Translations under genes and position numbers: made by a program
Assembly (NCBI GenBank): GCA_029879945.1
Contig: JAOUPJ010000052.1
Span: 1 to 15,234, forward strand
Length of the DNA: 15,234 nucleotides
Direction: 5' to 3'
Origin: Gammaproteobacteria bacterium
Lineage (GTDB): Bacteria > Pseudomonadota > Gammaproteobacteria > S012-40
In this document: positions 13,642-15,234 of the stretch, one piece after another
Numbering within the stretch: position 1 is the stretch's first letter
Layout of the letters: each line of letters starts with the position of its first letter
Notes under the pieces: model-generated
What the model saw: the letters and a program-made list of their open reading frames with translations, nothing else
Told to the model about the DNA's origin: nothing
Database searches by the model: none

Positions 13642-14196
13642 ATGGCCTTACGATATGCTATTTTGATTTCGCTACATGAAGAAGCCGCAACCGGGTATGA
13701 AATTACCAAGAAATTTGACCAGGGGATGGGCTTTTTCTGGCAGGCCAGCCACCAGCAGATCTATCTGGAATTGAAAAAAATGAGCGATTTGGGGCTGGTG
13801 GAGTTTCAACATATAGAGCAAGACAGCAAACCGGACAAGAAGCTGTATCAGATTACCTCCCAGGGAATACAGGCACTAAAGGACTGGCTCATTCAACCTG
13901 TCAAAACACAAACGATAAAAGACAGTCTGCTCATGAAGCTTTACGCCGGACCACTGGGTTCAGCGCAACACCTGTTGGACGAAGTGCTGCGTATCAAACA
14001 AGAACATGTGGAACTGTTGGAGACCTTCCACGCCATTGAACAGGAATGGTTTCAAAACATTGATCAACAGCCGCTGCCCTATCAATACATCTACTACACC
14101 CTGCGTAACGGCATACACTATGTACAGTCCTGGTTGGCGTGGAGCGAGGAAGTGATTCCCTTCCTAGAGAAGCAAGCTGGAGCAGCGACTCGATGA
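13642..14196 (+). CDS. PadR-family transcriptional regulator
   Basis: 184 aa. The ATG at 13642 is chosen over an earlier in-frame start at 13549 because the family begins just so (MALRYAILISL) and the upstream codons run over the promoter and operators. Residues 1-80 are the PadR winged helix: ATGYEITKKFDQGMGFFW (16-33) and ASHQQIYLELKKMSDLGLVE (35-54), the recognition helix and turn. Residues about 95-175 are the helical dimerisation domain (PadR C-terminal/Vir_C type) with LLDEVLRIKQEHVELL. PadR proteins are repressors, often released by phenolic or other small lipophilic ligands; no ligand can be read here. It faces the SDR-MBL operon across two matching inverted repeats, so it probably represses that operon and itself. 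Confidence 0.93.
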   Translation: MALRYAILISLHEEAATGYEITKKFDQGMGFFWQASHQQIYLELKKMSDLGLVEFQHIEQDSKPDKKLYQITSQGIQALKDWLIQPVKTQTIKDSLLMKLYAGPLGSAQHLLDEVLRIKQEHVELLETFHAIEQEWFQNIDQQPLPYQYIYYTLRNGIHYVQSWLAWSEEVIPFLEKQAGAATR

Positions 14197-14283
14197 ATGT
14201 TCAATATTACTAAATAACTAACTCAAATAATTCTGTAGTTATGTCAAGAAATCGGTTTTGTATTTAGCAAATAATATTTCCAC

Positions 14284-14320
14284 ACAATAAGCTACAATTA
14301 GTAGCTAAGCCTTTTATTGT
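14284..14320. repeat. Nested inverted repeats upstream of the RND exporter gene
   Basis: Two perfect inverted repeats lie together: outer ACAATAA (14284-14290) with TTATTGT (14314-14320), and inner AGCTAC (14290-14295) with GTAGCT (14301-14306) around an AATTA loop. There is no T-run after the inner hairpin, so it is not a standard terminator. It sits 18 bases before the exporter ATG and could be an operator or an mRNA structure covering translation initiation. The remaining bases of the 142-base gap (14197-14338) are AT-rich with no gene seen. Confidence 0.4.
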
Positions 14321-14338
14321 CTCTATAGAAAACCATTA

Positions 14339-15234
14339 ATGAAAAAGACCGTAAGTAGTCTGTTGGACAAACTGACAGACCTAATCATAAAAAAACCAAA
14401 AACCATTTTTGTGGTTTTGGTTGTATCAAGCATAGTCCCAATGCTTTATCTACCACAACTGGTCGTGGACACCTCACCGCAAGCCTTTTTTCACCAGGAT
14501 GACCCAATATTGTTAAAATACGATCAATTTCTTGATCAGTATGAGAGGGATGAAGTCGCTGTTTTACTCTTAGAACATGACAATATTTTCTCTAATCAAT
14601 TCCTGCAAGTTCTAAAGAATATCCACCAGGACCTGGAAAGTACCACGCCTTTTGTAGAAGAAGTGGCCAGCTTGATTAACACCACTTCCATCAAAGGTAG
14701 AAATAATGAGCTAGTGGTAAAAGACTTGCTCGATGATTGGCCTCAGAGCGAGCAGGCGTTTTCAGACCTTCGCCAGGATGTGTTAAGCCATCCGCTCTAT
14801 CCAAATCTACTCATTTCCAAGGATGCGCGCTACACCACTATTGTAGTTCGATCGCTCGCGTTTAATAGTGAAACAAAAAACAGTGTAGACGAGCTACTCG
14901 ACGGTTTTGAATCGACCCAAGAAGAATCACAACGAACCGATTTCAAAAAGCTTGACGCAAAACAACTAAATAAGTTTAACGAATCCATTCTTGATCTCGT
15001 TAAAAAATATCAGACACCCGACACAAAAATATATACTGGTGGGTTGTCCCTGTCTAACCATGAAATCATTGTCGGCTTAAATAAGGAAATCCCTTTATTC
15101 ACCGGGCTGGCGATTTTATTGATCGCCCTGTTCCTGTATCTACTCTTTGGTCGCATAAGCGGCGTTGTAATTCCCATTACCCTGGTTTGCACCGCTTTGC
15201 TGAGTACATTAGGCATTATGACTTTTTTTCAAGT
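14339..15234 (+). CDS. RND-superfamily exporter (MMPL/HpnN-like), 3' end missing
   Basis: The first 298 codons of a large transporter run off the window. Start ATG at 14339, without a strong Shine-Dalgarno sequence. TM1 lies at about residues 22-43 (TIFVVLVVSSIVPMLYLP), followed at once by VDTSPQAFF, the typical first periplasmic motif of the predicted exporters of the RND superfamily. A long periplasmic loop (about 44-240) follows, then TGGLSLSNHEIIVGLNKEI and two or more membrane segments (LAILLIALFLYLLFG, VVIPITLVCTALLS). Full-length relatives have 750-900 residues and use the proton gradient to move lipids, hopanoids or similar hydrophobic molecules across the envelope. Substrate is not deducible. 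The gene lies on the same strand as padR, 142 bases downstream, and may share its regulation, though that gap is long and structured. Confidence 0.85.
   Translation, partial: MKKTVSSLLDKLTDLIIKKPKTIFVVLVVSSIVPMLYLPQLVVDTSPQAFFHQDDPILLKYDQFLDQYERDEVAVLLLEHDNIFSNQFLQVLKNIHQDLESTTPFVEEVASLINTTSIKGRNNELVVKDLLDDWPQSEQAFSDLRQDVLSHPLYPNLLISKDARYTTIVVRSLAFNSETKNSVDELLDGFESTQEESQRTDFKKLDAKQLNKFNESILDLVKKYQTPDTKIYTGGLSLSNHEIIVGLNKEIPLFTGLAILLIALFLYLLFGRISGVVIPITLVCTALLSTLGIMTFFQ

Noticed and set aside
14205..14245. Inverted repeat ATAACTA/TAGTTAT as a padR terminator
   Set aside because: The stem is AT-only, the loop is about 15 bases, and no T-run follows, so it is unlikely to terminate transcription.
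15010..15216. 68-codon minus-strand frame at the window end
   Set aside because: It lies inside the RND exporter frame, which has clear membrane segments and family motifs.

Overview
The window looks like chromosome from a Gram-negative bacterium, most likely a gammaproteobacterium of moderate G+C. The evidence is an NAD-dependent DNA ligase of the usual bacterial length, a large lipoprotein with a type II signal peptide, two exported proteins that end in Phe like outer-membrane beta-barrels, an RND/MMPL exporter and a PadR regulator of proteobacterial type. No rRNA, tRNA, CRISPR array, insertion sequence or phage gene is visible. The assignment rests on protein resemblance alone; genus cannot be given.

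Left part, + strand (1-4830). The window opens inside a PLP-dependent Cys/Met metabolism enzyme. It is followed by two tiny predicted membrane proteins (61 and 34 aa), the second too short for most gene finders. After a 44-base AT-rich gap comes a tight five-gene run: a membrane fatty acid desaturase, a divergent Lgt-family protein (prolipoprotein diacylglyceryl transferase fold) lacking several catalytic residues, a 384-aa protein with a central left-handed beta-helix, and two small exported barrel-like proteins. Gaps are 14 bases or less, and two junctions are stop/start overlaps. This is the best candidate here for an undescribed system, perhaps envelope lipid or lipoprotein remodelling.

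Middle part, - strand (4827-11453). A histone-deacetylase-family amidohydrolase meets the five-gene run tail to tail with a 4-base overlap, and its own start overlaps the stop of ligA (ATGA). Upstream of ligA is a 302-base AT-rich spacer instead of zipA, the usual neighbour in many gammaproteobacteria. Then comes a 1026-aa multidomain surface lipoprotein. Its 305-base upstream spacer holds a strong ribosome binding site and a small reading frame broken by a stop at codon 5.

Right part (11454-15234). A metallo-beta-lactamase-fold hydrolase (RomA/NAPE-PLD-like) and an atypical SDR form a - strand operon facing a + strand padR gene. The 116-base divergent region contains two near-identical 20-base inverted repeats, centres 41 bases apart. 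One fills the -35/-10 spacer of the proposed padR promoter; the other follows the -10 of the SDR promoter. PadR autorepression together with repression of the SDR-MBL operon is a natural reading. The window ends in the 5' part of an RND-superfamily exporter gene.
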